Of a DNA stretch of 64,000 nt, positions 51,837 through 61,598 are shown in pieces; the stretch's first letter is position 1, and each line of letters starts with the position of its first letter. The position numbers and the translations under genes are program-made. The notes under the pieces are model-generated. The model was not told where the DNA came from. It worked only from the letters and a program-made list of their open reading frames with translations, and did no database searches. The DNA is taken from contig NZ_MWUE01000003.1 in assembly GCF_002077695.1 (NCBI RefSeq), positions 1-64,000 on the forward strand. Direction: 5' to 3'. This DNA is from Pantoea latae. Lineage in GTDB: Bacteria; Pseudomonadota; Gammaproteobacteria; Enterobacterales; Enterobacteriaceae.

Positions 51837-54800
51837 ATGAGCAAACTTCTCGACCGCTTCCGCTATTTCAAGCAGAAAGGGGACAGCTTCGCAGAGGGGC
51901 ACGGCCAGGTGTACAACACCAACCGCGACTGGGAAGATGGCTACCGCCAGCGCTGGCAGTACGACAAAATCGTGCGCTCGACGCACGGCGTCAACTGTAC
52001 CGGCTCCTGCAGCTGGAAAATCTACGTCAAAAACGGCCTCGTCACCTGGGAGACGCAGCAGACCGACTACCCGCGCACGCGCCCGGATCTGCCCAACCAC
52101 GAACCGCGCGGCTGCCCGCGCGGCGCCAGCTACTCCTGGTATCTCTACAGCGCCAACCGGCTGAAATATCCGCTGGTGCGCAAGGCGCTGCTGGAGATCT
52201 GGCGCGACGCCCTGGCGCAGCACAGCGATCCGGTGGCCGCCTGGGACGCCATTATGGCGGACGGCGAAAAGGGCCAGCGCTATAAGTCGCAGCGCGGTCG
52301 CGGCGGCTTTGTGCGCGCCAGCTGGAAAGAGATGAATCAGCTGATCGCCGCCGCCAATATCTGGACCATCAAGAAGTATGGCCCGGACCGCATCGCGGGC
52401 TTCTCGCCGATCCCGGCGATGTCGATGGTCTCCTATGCGGCGGGCACGCGCTATCTGTCGCTGATTGGCGGCACCTGCCTGAGCTTCTACGACTGGTATT
52501 GCGATCTGCCGCCGGCGTCGCCGATGACCTGGGGCGAGCAGACCGACGTGCCGGAGTCCGCTGACTGGTATAACTCCAGCTATATCATCGCCTGGGGCTC
52601 CAACGTGCCGCAGACGCGCACCCCGGACGCCCACTTCTTTACCGAAGTGCGCTATAAAGGTACCAAAACGGTGGCCATTACCCCTGACTATTCGGAAGTC
52701 GCCAAGCTGAGCGATCAGTGGCTGGCGCCGAAGCAGGGCACCGACAGCGCGCTGGCGATGGCGATGGGCCACGTCATCCTCAATGAGTTGCACCTGAAAA
52801 ACCCCAGCGACTATTTCCTTAACTACGCGCGTCACTACACCGACATGCCGATGCTGGTGCTGCTGGAGCCGCGCGAAGACGGCAGCTATGTGCCGGGACG
52901 CCAGCTGCGCGCGGCGGACCTGGCTGACGGCCTCGGCGAAGCGAACAATCCCGAGTGGAAAACCGTGGCCTACAACCAGGCAGGCGAGCTGGTAGTGCCG
53001 AACGGCTCTATCGGCTTCCGCTGGGGCGAAAAAGGCAAGTGGAACCTCGAGCCGAAGGCGGCGGGCACGCCGACCCAGCTCACGCTCTCGCTGCTGGATG
53101 GGCACGACGCGGTGAAGGATGTCGCTTTCCCCTACTTCGGCGGCATTGAGAACCCTCATTTCCGCCATGTGAAACAGGATGAGGTGCTGCTGCATAAAGT
53201 GCCGGTCAGAATGCTGACGCTGGCCGACGGCCGCGAACTGCCGGTCGCCTCGGTCTATGACCTGACGCTGGCGCACTACGGCCTCGATCGCGGCCTCAAC
53301 GACGACAACTGCGCGCGCGACTACAGCGAGGTACGCGCCTATTCGCCCGCCTGGGCGGAGCAGATTTGCGGCGTGCCGCGCAGCCAGATTGAAAAAATCG
53401 CGCGCGAGTTCGGCGAAACGGCGCACAAAACCCACGGACGCTCGATGATTATCGTCGGCGCCGGCATGAACCACTGGTATCACATGGACATGAACTACCG
53501 TGGGCTGATCAATATGCTGGTGTTCTGCGGCTGCGTCGGACAGAGCGGCGGCGGCTGGGCGCACTATGTCGGCCAGGAGAAGCTGCGTCCGCAGACCGGC
53601 TGGACGCCGCTGGCGTTCGCCCTCGACTGGAACCGTCCGCCGCGCCAGATGAACAGCACCTCGTTCTTCTACAACCACGCCAGCCAGTGGCGCTTCGAGA
53701 AGCTGCAGGTCAGCGAACTGCTGTCGCCGCTCGCCGACGCCAGCCAGTTCAGCGGCCAGCTGATCGACTTTAACGTGCGCGCCGAGCGCATGGGCTGGCT
53801 GCCATCCTCGCCGCAGCTCGGCATCAACCCGCTGCGCATCGCCGAACAGGCGAAACGCGCCGGTCAGACCGAGCAGGCCTGGACCGTGGAGGCGCTGAAG
53901 TCCGGCACGCTGCGCATGGCGTGCGAAGATCCCGACAGTGGCAGCAACCATCCGCGCAACATGTTTATCTGGCGCTCGAACCTGCTCGGCTCGTCGGGCA
54001 AAGGGCACGAATATATGCTGCGCTATCTGCTCGGCACCGAGAGCGGCATTCAGGGCGAACCCTTAAGCGACGAAGCGGATCGCCCGGAAGAGCTGGAGTG
54101 GCGCGGTGAGGCGCTGGAGGGCAAGCTCGATCTGCTGGTGACGCTCGACTTCCGCATGTCCAGCACCTGTCTCTTCTCCGATATCGTGCTGCCGACCGCC
54201 ACCTGGTATGAGAAAGACGATATGAATACCTCGGACATGCATCCGTTTATTCATCCGCTTTCCGCCGCAGTCGATCCGGCCTGGGAGTCGAAAAGCGACT
54301 GGGAAATCTACAAAGGCATCGCCAAAACCTTCTCGGAACTCTGCGTCGGCCATCTCGGCGAGGAAACCGACGTGGTGCTGCAGCCGCTGCAGCACGACTC
54401 GCCGGGCGAACTGGCGGCGGGCGAGGTGCGCGACTGGAAAAAAGGGGAGTGCGATCTGATCCCCGGCCAGACCGCGCCGCAGATTATCAGCGTGCAGCGC
54501 AACTATCCCGCCCTCTATGAACGCTTCACCTCGGTCGGACCGCTGCTGGAGAAACTCGGCAACGGCGGCAAAGGCATCAGCTGGAACACCGATAAAGAGG
54601 TCGATCTGCTGCGTCGCCTCAACTACACCAAAGCGGAGGGCGTCGCCAAAGGCCAGCCGATGATCAACAGCGCCATTGACGCCGCCGAAGTGATCCTGAC
54701 GCTGGCGCCGGAAACCAACGGCCAGGTAGCGGTAAAAGCCTGGCAGGCGCTGGGCGAATTCACCGGCCGCGACCATACCCATCTGGCGCAGCCGAAAGAA

Positions 54801-55571
54801 GAGGAGAAGATCCGCTTCCGCGACATTCAGGCGCAGCCGCGCAAAATTATCTCCAGCCCCACCTGGTCAGGCCTGGAAGATGAGCATGTCTCCTACAACG
54901 CGGGCTACACCAACGTGCATGAGCTGATCCCGTGGCGCACGCTGTCGGGCCGTCAGCAGCTCTATCAGGATCATCCGTGGATGCGTGCCTTCGGCGAAGC
55001 GTTCTGCGCCTACCGTCCGCCGGTCGATACGCGCAGCGTGCAGAATCTGCAGCATATTCCCTCTAACGGCTTCCCGGAGAAGGCGCTCAACTTCCTGACG
55101 CCGCATCAGAAATGGGGCATTCACTCCACCTACAGCGAAAACCTGCTGATGCTGACCCTGTCGCGCGGCGGGCCGATTGTCTGGATGAGCGAAGCGGACG
55201 CCAGCGAGCTGGGCATCGAAGATAACGACTGGATCGAGGTGTTCAACGCCAACGGCGCCCTGACGGCGCGTGCGGTGGTGAGCCAGCGCGTGCCGGCCGG
55301 TATGACCATGATGTACCACGCCCAGGAGCGTCTGATGAACATTCCAGGGTCAGAAGTCACCGGCCAGCGCGGCGGCATCCACAACTCGGTGACGCGCGTC
55401 TGCCCGAAACCGACCCATATGATCGGCGGCTACGCCCAGCTGGCGTACGGCTTCAACTATTACGGCACCGTCGGCTCGAACCGCGACGAATTCATCATGG
55501 TGCGCAAGATGAACAAAGTGAACTGGCTGGATGACGAAGGCCGCGATCAGGTACAGGAGGCGACAAAATGA
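51837..55571 (+). CDS. narG: Respiratory nitrate reductase alpha chain
   Basis: 1244-residue catalytic subunit (1247 in E. coli) of the membrane-bound, cytoplasm-facing nitrate reductase A; reduces nitrate to nitrite at a bis-MGD molybdenum centre. The FS0 cluster ligands are His50, Cys54, Cys58 and Cys93 (THGVNCTGSCSW, RGCPRG), and the molybdenum ligand is Asp223 in WYCDLP. The NCTGSCSWKIYVKNG segment is as in E. coli. There is no twin-arginine signal, as expected for NarG. It overlaps narH by ATGA. Confidence 0.98.
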   Translation: MSKLLDRFRYFKQKGDSFAEGHGQVYNTNRDWEDGYRQRWQYDKIVRSTHGVNCTGSCSWKIYVKNGLVTWETQQTDYPRTRPDLPNHEPRGCPRGASYSWYLYSANRLKYPLVRKALLEIWRDALAQHSDPVAAWDAIMADGEKGQRYKSQRGRGGFVRASWKEMNQLIAAANIWTIKKYGPDRIAGFSPIPAMSMVSYAAGTRYLSLIGGTCLSFYDWYCDLPPASPMTWGEQTDVPESADWYNSSYIIAWGSNVPQTRTPDAHFFTEVRYKGTKTVAITPDYSEVAKLSDQWLAPKQGTDSALAMAMGHVILNELHLKNPSDYFLNYARHYTDMPMLVLLEPREDGSYVPGRQLRAADLADGLGEANNPEWKTVAYNQAGELVVPNGSIGFRWGEKGKWNLEPKAAGTPTQLTLSLLDGHDAVKDVAFPYFGGIENPHFRHVKQDEVLLHKVPVRMLTLADGRELPVASVYDLTLAHYGLDRGLNDDNCARDYSEVRAYSPAWAEQICGVPRSQIEKIAREFGETAHKTHGRSMIIVGAGMNHWYHMDMNYRGLINMLVFCGCVGQSGGGWAHYVGQEKLRPQTGWTPLAFALDWNRPPRQMNSTSFFYNHASQWRFEKLQVSELLSPLADASQFSGQLIDFNVRAERMGWLPSSPQLGINPLRIAEQAKRAGQTEQAWTVEALKSGTLRMACEDPDSGSNHPRNMFIWRSNLLGSSGKGHEYMLRYLLGTESGIQGEPLSDEADRPEELEWRGEALEGKLDLLVTLDFRMSSTCLFSDIVLPTATWYEKDDMNTSDMHPFIHPLSAAVDPAWESKSDWEIYKGIAKTFSELCVGHLGEETDVVLQPLQHDSPGELAAGEVRDWKKGECDLIPGQTAPQIISVQRNYPALYERFTSVGPLLEKLGNGGKGISWNTDKEVDLLRRLNYTKAEGVAKGQPMINSAIDAAEVILTLAPETNGQVAVKAWQALGEFTGRDHTHLAQPKEEEKIRFRDIQAQPRKIISSPTWSGLEDEHVSYNAGYTNVHELIPWRTLSGRQQLYQDHPWMRAFGEAFCAYRPPVDTRSVQNLQHIPSNGFPEKALNFLTPHQKWGIHSTYSENLLMLTLSRGGPIVWMSEADASELGIEDNDWIEVFNANGALTARAVVSQRVPAGMTMMYHAQERLMNIPGSEVTGQRGGIHNSVTRVCPKPTHMIGGYAQLAYGFNYYGTVGSNRDEFIMVRKMNKVNWLDDEGRDQVQEATK

Positions 55572-57103
55572 AAATCCGCTCTCAGGTCGGCATGGTGTTG
55601 AATCTCGATAAGTGCATCGGCTGTCATACCTGTTCCGTGACCTGTAAAAACGTCTGGACCAGCCGCGAAGGGATGGAGTACGCCTGGTTCAACAACGTGG
55701 AAACCAAGCCGGGCGTCGGCTATCCCAACGACTGGGAGAACCAGGAAAAATGGCGCGGCGGCTGGATCCGCAACATTAAAGGGCGGCTGGTGCCGCGCCT
55801 CGGCAGCCGCTCGTCGGTGCTGATGAAGATCTTCGCCAACCCGGTGGTGCCGGGCATCGACGACTACTACGAACCGTTCACCTTCGACTATCAGCATCTG
55901 CACACCGCGAAGGCGGGCAAAAGCCAGCCGACGGCGCGCCCGCGCTCGCTGATCAGCGGCCAGCGCATGGATAAAATCCACGGCGGCCCGAACTGGGAAG
56001 AGCTGCTCGGCGGCGAATTTAGCAAGCGCTCGGCGGATAAAAACTTCGAGGCGATGCAGAAGGAGATGTACGGCCAGTTCGAAAACACCTTCATGATGTA
56101 TCTGCCGCGCCTGTGCGAGCACTGTCTCAATCCCGCCTGCGCGGCGACCTGTCCCAGCGGCGCCATCTACAAGCGCGAAGAGGACGGCATCGTGCTGATC
56201 GACCAGGACAAATGCCGCGGCTGGCGTCTCTGCGTCAGCGGCTGTCCCTATAAAAAAATCTATTTCAACTGGAAGAGTGGCAAATCGGAGAAGTGCATCT
56301 TCTGCTATCCGCGCATCGAGTCGGGCATGCCGACCGTCTGCTCGGAAACCTGTGTCGGCCGCATCCGCTATCTAGGCGTGCTGCTCTATGACGCCGATAA
56401 AATTGCCGACGCGGCCAGCACCGAGCAGGAGGTCGATCTCTATCAACGCCAGTGCGACGTCTTCCTCGATCCTCACGATCCGCAGGTGATCGAGGAGGCG
56501 CTGAAACAGGGCATTCCGCAAAGCGTTATCGACGCGGCGCAGGCGTCGCCGGTGTGGAAGCTGGCGATGGACTGGAAGCTGGCGCTGCCGCTGCACCCGG
56601 AATACCGCACGCTGCCGATGGTCTGGTACGTGCCGCCGCTGTCGCCGATCCAGTCGGTGGCCGACGCGGGCGGGCTGGTGTCCAGGAGCAGCGTGCTGCC
56701 GGACGTCGAAAGCCTGCGCATCCCGGTGCAGTATCTCGCCAACCTGCTGAGCGCGGGCGATACCGGCCCGGTGCTGCGCGCGCTGAAGCGCATGATGGCG
56801 ATGCGTCACTTCAAACGCGCGCAGAGCGTGGAGAAGGCAGACGACACCCGCGCGCTGGACGAAGTCGGACTGAGCGTCGCGCAGGCCGAGGAGATGTACC
56901 GCTACCTGGCGATCGCCAACTACGAAGATCGTTTCGTGATCCCCAGCAGCCACCGCGAGCTGGCGCGCGAGGCGTTCCCGGAGCGCAATGGCTGCGGCTT
57001 CACCTTTGGCGACGGCTGCCACGGCAGCGACACCAAATTCAACCTGTTCAACAGCCGCCGTATTGACGCGATCAATATCGGCGACCAGGCGGGAGGCGAA
57101 TAA
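55568..57103 (+). CDS. narH: Respiratory nitrate reductase beta chain
   Basis: 511-residue iron-sulphur subunit carrying electrons from NarI haems to NarG. Four cluster motifs are complete: Cys16/19/22/26, Cys183/186/191/195, Cys216-Trp219-Cys222-Cys226 (Trp replaces the second Cys, giving the 3Fe-4S cluster), and Cys243/246/258/262. The stop codon's last base is the first base of the narJ ATG, so translation is coupled. Confidence 0.98.
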   Translation: MKIRSQVGMVLNLDKCIGCHTCSVTCKNVWTSREGMEYAWFNNVETKPGVGYPNDWENQEKWRGGWIRNIKGRLVPRLGSRSSVLMKIFANPVVPGIDDYYEPFTFDYQHLHTAKAGKSQPTARPRSLISGQRMDKIHGGPNWEELLGGEFSKRSADKNFEAMQKEMYGQFENTFMMYLPRLCEHCLNPACAATCPSGAIYKREEDGIVLIDQDKCRGWRLCVSGCPYKKIYFNWKSGKSEKCIFCYPRIESGMPTVCSETCVGRIRYLGVLLYDADKIADAASTEQEVDLYQRQCDVFLDPHDPQVIEEALKQGIPQSVIDAAQASPVWKLAMDWKLALPLHPEYRTLPMVWYVPPLSPIQSVADAGGLVSRSSVLPDVESLRIPVQYLANLLSAGDTGPVLRALKRMMAMRHFKRAQSVEKADDTRALDEVGLSVAQAEEMYRYLAIANYEDRFVIPSSHRELAREAFPERNGCGFTFGDGCHGSDTKFNLFNSRRIDAINIGDQAGGE

Positions 57104-57792
57104 TGGCGCTGATAAAAATCATCGGCCTGCTGCTGGAGTATCCCGACGAGAGCCTCTGGCAGCATCAGCAGGAGCTGCGCGATCTGGTCAGCGCGCAGGA
57201 TCCGGCACTGCTGCCCTTTGTCGACAGTTACTTCGCCATGCCGCCGCTCGACAGGCAGGCGGACTGGTGCGCGCTGTTCGAGCGCGGCCGCGCCACCTCG
57301 CTGCTCTTGTTCGAGCATGTGCACGCGGAGTCGCGCGATCGCGGCCAGGCGATGGTCGACCTGATGGCGCAGTATGCGCGCGCCGGACTGGAGCTGAACT
57401 GCCGCGAGCTGCCGGACTATCTGCCGCTCTATCTGGAATACCTCAGCATGCAGCCCGAGGCGGAGGCGCAGCAGGGCCTGCTCGACGTGGCGCCGATTCT
57501 GGCGCTGCTCGGCGCCCGGCTCAACGAGCGCGGCAGCGACTTCGGCGCGCTGTTCGACGCGCTGCTGCGGGTGGCGAACAGCCCGCTGCGTAGCGCCAGC
57601 GTGGCGGCGCAGGTCGCCAGCGAAACGCGCGATGACACCCCCGCCGCGATGGACGCGGTGTGGGAAGAGGAGCAGGTGAAATTTATCGACAGCAACGCCT
57701 GCGACAGCTCGGCGCAACGGCAACATCAGCGGCGCTTTCGCGATGACACCGCGCCGCAATACCTTGATCTCTCCGCTGGAGGAACAGCCTGA
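57103..57792 (+). CDS. narJ: Nitrate reductase assembly chaperone
   Basis: 229-residue all-helical chaperone of the NarJ/TorD group that holds apo-NarGH for molybdenum cofactor insertion and membrane docking; not part of the final enzyme. Recognised by [14 protein letters not shown] at the start, the [21 protein letters not shown] motif (near 65-87) and [13 protein letters not shown]. It has one-base overlaps with narH and narI. The C-terminal tail is low in complexity, as usual. Confidence 0.96.
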   Translation: MALIKIIGLLLEYPDESLWQHQQELRDLVSAQDPALLPFVDSYFAMPPLDRQADWCALFERGRATSLLLFEHVHAESRDRGQAMVDLMAQYARAGLELNCRELPDYLPLYLEYLSMQPEAEAQQGLLDVAPILALLGARLNERGSDFGALFDALLRVANSPLRSASVAAQVASETRDDTPAAMDAVWEEEQVKFIDSNACDSSAQRQHQRRFRDDTAPQYLDLSAGGTA

Positions 57793-58469
57793 TGCACTAT
57801 TTAAACGTGTTGTTCTTTGATATTTACCCCTACCTGTGCGGCACCGTGTTTCTGGTGGGAAGCTGGCTGCGCTATGACTACGGCCAGTACACCTGGCGCG
57901 CCTCATCCAGCCAGATGCTGGATAAAAAGGGGATGCGCTTCGCCTCGAACGTGTTTCACATCGGCATTCTCGGCATCTTCTTCGGCCATCTGTTCGGCCT
58001 GCTGACGCCGCACTGGATGTATGAGCCGTTTCTCGCCATCGCCACCAAGCAGAAAATCGCCATGGCTGCTGGCGGGGTGTTCGGCGTGATGACGCTGGTG
58101 GGCGGCTTTCTGCTGCTGAAGCGCCGCCTGCTCAACCCGCGCATCCGGGCCACCTCGACCCGCGCCGATATCGTTATCCTCGGCATTCTGGTGGTGCAGT
58201 GCACGCTGGGGCTGTCGTCGATTCTCTTCTCAATGCATCATCTGGACGGGGTAGGCATGATGAAGCTGGTCGGCTGGGCGCAGGCGATCGTCACCTTCCA
58301 GGGTGGCGCGTCAACGTGGCTGGATGGGGTAGAGTGGATTTACCGCGTACACCTGATCCTCGGCATGACCATTTTTCTGGTATTTCCCTTCACCCGTCTG
58401 GTTCACGTCTGGAGCGCGCCGGTGGAGTATTTTACCCGCCGCTATCAGGTGGTCAGATCGCGTCGCTAA
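57792..58469 (+). CDS. narI: Respiratory nitrate reductase gamma chain (cytochrome b)
   Basis: 225-residue membrane cytochrome b with five helices; oxidises quinol and anchors NarGH. The four haem ligands sit exactly as in E. coli: His56 and His66 ([17 protein letters not shown]) and His187 and His205 ([17 protein letters not shown]). It is the last gene of the operon; a ten-base hairpin follows. Confidence 0.98.
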   Translation: MHYLNVLFFDIYPYLCGTVFLVGSWLRYDYGQYTWRASSSQMLDKKGMRFASNVFHIGILGIFFGHLFGLLTPHWMYEPFLAIATKQKIAMAAGGVFGVMTLVGGFLLLKRRLLNPRIRATSTRADIVILGILVVQCTLGLSSILFSMHHLDGVGMMKLVGWAQAIVTFQGGASTWLDGVEWIYRVHLILGMTIFLVFPFTRLVHVWSAPVEYFTRRYQVVRSRR

Positions 58470-58480
58470 GCGTTTCTCTC

Positions 58481-58507
58481 TGCGCCAGCCTGCTCTCGGC
58501 TGGCGCA
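58481..58507 (+). terminator. Hairpin after narI
   Basis: Perfect ten-base arms TGCGCCAGCC and GGCTGGCGCA with a seven-base loop, 11 bp after the narI stop. No T run follows (AAATAGC), so termination may be weak or Rho-dependent. Confidence 0.5.
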
Positions 58508-58691
58508 AAATAGCTCCCGCCGCTGATTGACATTCCCGTTACGCCACCGCGTCTTTACATTAACTGAGTTAACCGCTTTTTATTTAAGTTACTTAACATT
58601 TTTATTAACTCCTTTTACTTACACGCTGTGACAAGGATCGCATTTCTCCCTACGCTTAAGCTCAGGTAATAATAAAAAAGGTGAAGCGTGA

Positions 58692-59444
58692 ATGTTAATA
58701 AAAATGAAGCGAGAGCGATCGCATACGGAAGACCGTTATCTTGCTGTCTGGCTGGCGACGGCGGCCGGTTTGCTGAACGCCATGGCGTTAGGCGCATTTG
58801 GTTTTTTTCCCTCACATATGTCGGGCAACACCTCGCAGCTCTCCAGCGAAGTGAATAACAGCGATCTGCGCGATTTCGCCTTTCTCGGCAGTTTGCTGCT
58901 GGCGTTTGTCGCCGGTGCGGTCACCGCCCGGCTGGCGGTGATCGCCGGGATCAAAAATAACCTGCGCACCATTTTTTGTCTGGTGCTGGCGGCGGAAGGG
59001 GTGGCGCTGCTCTGCCTGTCGCTGTTTGAGATCTTTTTCTACTCCTCCGGCAATAACCGCGAGGTACTGGTGCTGCTCGGCTTCCTGATGGGGGTGCACA
59101 ACTCTACCTCGACCCAGCTTTCTAACGGACGGGTGCGCGCCACCCATATCACCGGCACCCTGACCGACGCCGGCATTTCGCTCGCCTCGGTGCTCAGCGC
59201 CCTGCTGCGGCGCGACCCGTCAAAGCAGGCGCATGCGCAGAAGAAACAGCTGAAAACGCACCTGACCACCATTTTCTCCTTTCTTGGCGGCGGCATCCTT
59301 GGACTCTGGCTGTTTCGGCTGGCGGGCTTTCACGCCATGGCGGCGCTGGGCGCGGTGCTGATCCTGCTGGCGCTAAGCGCGATGGCGATGACGCTGATGA
59401 AGGTCAGATCGGCGGGGCCGGTGAAAGCGCGTGCGCTGAAATGA
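58692..59444 (+). CDS. YoaK family (DUF1275) membrane protein, copy 2
   Basis: 250-residue paralogue of the protein at 45815-46540, with the same landmarks: AAGLLNAMALGAFGFFPSHMSGNTSQ (within 20-46), FLMGVHNSTSTQLSNGRVRATHITGT (within 125-152) and TDAGISL, plus about six membrane helices. Function is unknown. It follows narI by 222 bp on the same strand, behind a hairpin and an AT-rich stretch likely to hold its own promoter. Confidence 0.82.
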   Translation: MLIKMKRERSHTEDRYLAVWLATAAGLLNAMALGAFGFFPSHMSGNTSQLSSEVNNSDLRDFAFLGSLLLAFVAGAVTARLAVIAGIKNNLRTIFCLVLAAEGVALLCLSLFEIFFYSSGNNREVLVLLGFLMGVHNSTSTQLSNGRVRATHITGTLTDAGISLASVLSALLRRDPSKQAHAQKKQLKTHLTTIFSFLGGGILGLWLFRLAGFHAMAALGAVLILLALSAMAMTLMKVRSAGPVKARALK

Positions 59445-59581
59445 TCATTTTGCGTTTTCTACGCCTTTTGTAACAAATACATACGGAAGCGCAACGGATG
59501 GCGCTCTGAACCTTCCTATACTTTCCTCGATTCTCATTCCCATTTACCGGCCCGCCAGGGCCGCATCAATCGAGGCTACTT

Positions 59582-59983
59582 ATGATCACGCTTCATCACG
59601 CCATTAAGATCGCCGCGCCGCGCGCCGCGGTTTACCACGCCCTGACCGACATCGCTCAGATGGCCGCCTGGCATGCGGGTAAAGTCGAAGGGGAGATCGC
59701 CGAAGGCGCGATCCTGACTCTGCGTCCGAAAAGCGACACCCACTTTAGCTGGCGCACCGAAACGCTGGAGGCCAATGCGCGCATCGTGCAGACCTCGCTG
59801 GTGGAAACCGACAGCCAGCCAGGCAAAACCCTGACCTTTACCCTCGCCGACCTGGATGACGGCCGCACGCTGGTGGCGCTGTCCCACGGCGAATGGGCGC
59901 CGAACGACGCGCACCTGCCGTTTTGCAACACCTACTGGGGCGAGGTGCTGTTTCACCTGAAAAACTTTCTCGAAAGCGCTTAA
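59582..59983 (+). CDS. SRPBCC-fold protein (polyketide cyclase-like)
   Basis: 133-residue START/SRPBCC-domain protein with the family's opening IKIAAPRAAVYHALTDIAQMAAWHAGKV and a closing helix FHLKNFLES. These small helix-grip proteins bind hydrophobic ligands or act as cyclases. It is 12 bp before the UbiD-family gene and probably co-transcribed, suggesting that both act on the same aromatic acid. No catalytic residues can be assigned. Confidence 0.75.
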   Translation: MITLHHAIKIAAPRAAVYHALTDIAQMAAWHAGKVEGEIAEGAILTLRPKSDTHFSWRTETLEANARIVQTSLVETDSQPGKTLTFTLADLDDGRTLVALSHGEWAPNDAHLPFCNTYWGEVLFHLKNFLESA

Positions 59984-59995
59984 GGAGAAGCCACC

Positions 59996-61543
59996 ATGCC
60001 GCAGAAAAAACCTAACAGCTACCGCGTGGTCAAACCGGGTGACCCACATCCGCAGGGCTGGCAGGTGCCGCCGGTCAACGATCTGCGCTCCGCTATCGCG
60101 CTGCTGAAAAGCCTGCCGGGACACTATATCGAAACCGATCGCGAGGTCGATCCCATCGCCGAACTGGCGGGCGTCTATCGCTATATCGGCGCGGGCGGCA
60201 CCGTGATGCGTCCCACCCGCATCGGGCCAGCGATGACCTTCAACAAGATCAAGGGCTTTGCCGATGCCCGCGTGCTGGTGGGGCTGATGGCGAGCCGCGA
60301 GCGGGTCAGCGCGCTGCTGGGCGCGCCGGTGCGCGAGCTGGGGATCCAGATGGCGGAGGCGCGCCGCAACGTCACGCCGCCGGTGATGGTCGAGCGGGCG
60401 CAGGCACCCTGCCAGGAAGTGGTCTATCGCGCCGATGACGAGGGCTTCGACCTGCGCAAAATTCTGCCTGCGCCGACCAACACCCGCGAGGACGCCGGCC
60501 CTTACTTCTGCCTCGGCCTGGTGCTCGGCAGCGATCCGCAGGATCGCGATAATGCAGACGTCACCATTCATCGCCTCTGCGTGCAGAGCAAAGATGAGCT
60601 TTCCATTTTCTTCGCGCCGGGCCGCCACATCGACGCGTTCCGCCAGAAAGCGGAGGCGGCCGGCAAGCCGCTGCCGGTGTCGATCAATATGGGGCTGGAT
60701 CCGGCCATTTATATCGGCGCAGAGTTTGAAGCGCCGACCACGCCGTTCGGCTTTAACGAGCTGTGCGTGGCGGGCGGCCTGCGCGGCAAGCCGGTAGAGC
60801 TGGTGGAGTGTTTAAGCGTTAATCAGCGCGCCATCGCGCGCGCCGAGATCGTGATAGAAGGGGAGATCCTGCCCAACGTGCGCGTCGAAGAGGATCAGAA
60901 CAGCCACACCGGCAAGGCGATGCCGGAGTTTCCTGGCTACACCGGCGAGGCCAACCCGTCGCTGCCGGTGATCAAGGTCAAGGCGATCACCACGCGCCGC
61001 AACCCGATTCTGCAAACCCTGGTGGGGCCGGGTGAAGAGCACGTCAGCCTGGCGGGCATTCCCACCGAGGCGAGCATCCATATTGAGTGCGAAGACGCGC
61101 TGCCGGGGCTGGTGAAAAACGTCTATGCGCACAGCGCTGGCGGCGGCAAATTTCTGGCCATCCTGCAGGTGAAAAAACGCAACGCGGGGGATGACGGCAT
61201 GACGCGCCAGGCGGCGCTGATTGCGCTGGCGGTCTACCGCGAGCTGAAAAACGTGATTCTGGTGGATGAGGATGTCGATATTTTCGATAGCGACGACGTG
61301 CTCTGGGCGATGCAGACGCGCTACGTTGGCGATCTCGACACGCTGTTCGTGCCGGGCGTTGCCGGTCACGTGCTCGATCCGTCACAGCAGCCGTTCTACG
61401 ATCCGCGCATCATGGCCAAAGGCACCACCAGCAAAACCATCTTTGACTGCACCGTACCCTACCATCTGAAAGAGCACTTCGTGCGCGCGCAGTTTGAAGA
61501 GGTGAACCCCAGCCTGTGGGCGCCGGAACTGTTCAAGAAATAG
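59996..61543 (+). CDS. UbiD-family prenylated-FMN decarboxylase
   Basis: 515-residue UbiD-type decarboxylase that reversibly decarboxylates unsaturated or aromatic acids with prenylated FMN. Cofactor-site segments are visible: TRIGPAMTFNKIKGF (Asn with Mn/K ligands), VTIHRLCVQSKDELSIFF (Arg of the Arg-Glu-Glu triad) and ARAEIVIEGEI (Glu). It is longer than typical ubiquinone UbiD relatives of another branch, and closer in feel to pyrrole-2-carboxylate or protocatechuate decarboxylases; the substrate is not decidable. No ubiX gene is adjacent, so prenyl-FMN must come from elsewhere. Confidence 0.86.
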   Translation: MPQKKPNSYRVVKPGDPHPQGWQVPPVNDLRSAIALLKSLPGHYIETDREVDPIAELAGVYRYIGAGGTVMRPTRIGPAMTFNKIKGFADARVLVGLMASRERVSALLGAPVRELGIQMAEARRNVTPPVMVERAQAPCQEVVYRADDEGFDLRKILPAPTNTREDAGPYFCLGLVLGSDPQDRDNADVTIHRLCVQSKDELSIFFAPGRHIDAFRQKAEAAGKPLPVSINMGLDPAIYIGAEFEAPTTPFGFNELCVAGGLRGKPVELVECLSVNQRAIARAEIVIEGEILPNVRVEEDQNSHTGKAMPEFPGYTGEANPSLPVIKVKAITTRRNPILQTLVGPGEEHVSLAGIPTEASIHIECEDALPGLVKNVYAHSAGGGKFLAILQVKKRNAGDDGMTRQAALIALAVYRELKNVILVDEDVDIFDSDDVLWAMQTRYVGDLDTLFVPGVAGHVLDPSQQPFYDPRIMAKGTTSKTIFDCTVPYHLKEHFVRAQFEEVNPSLWAPELFKK

Positions 61544-61552
61544 GGGCAAGAA

Positions 61553-61582
61553 AAAAGCCGATAACAGGGTTATCGGCTTTTC
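61553..61582. terminator. Bidirectional terminator between ubiD-like and ddc genes
   Basis: Twelve-base arms AAAGCCGATAAC and GTTATCGGCTTT with an AGG loop, with A-run before and T-run after. It serves both convergent genes. Confidence 0.88.
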
Positions 61583-61598
61583 GTCACTGCGCAGGCGG

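Noticed and set aside
51666..54008. 780-codon open frame on the minus strand within narG and narK
   Set aside because: It lies opposite strongly conserved narG and narK codons; long antisense frames are expected at this GC content. Its translation is Arg/Ala/His-rich with no domain.
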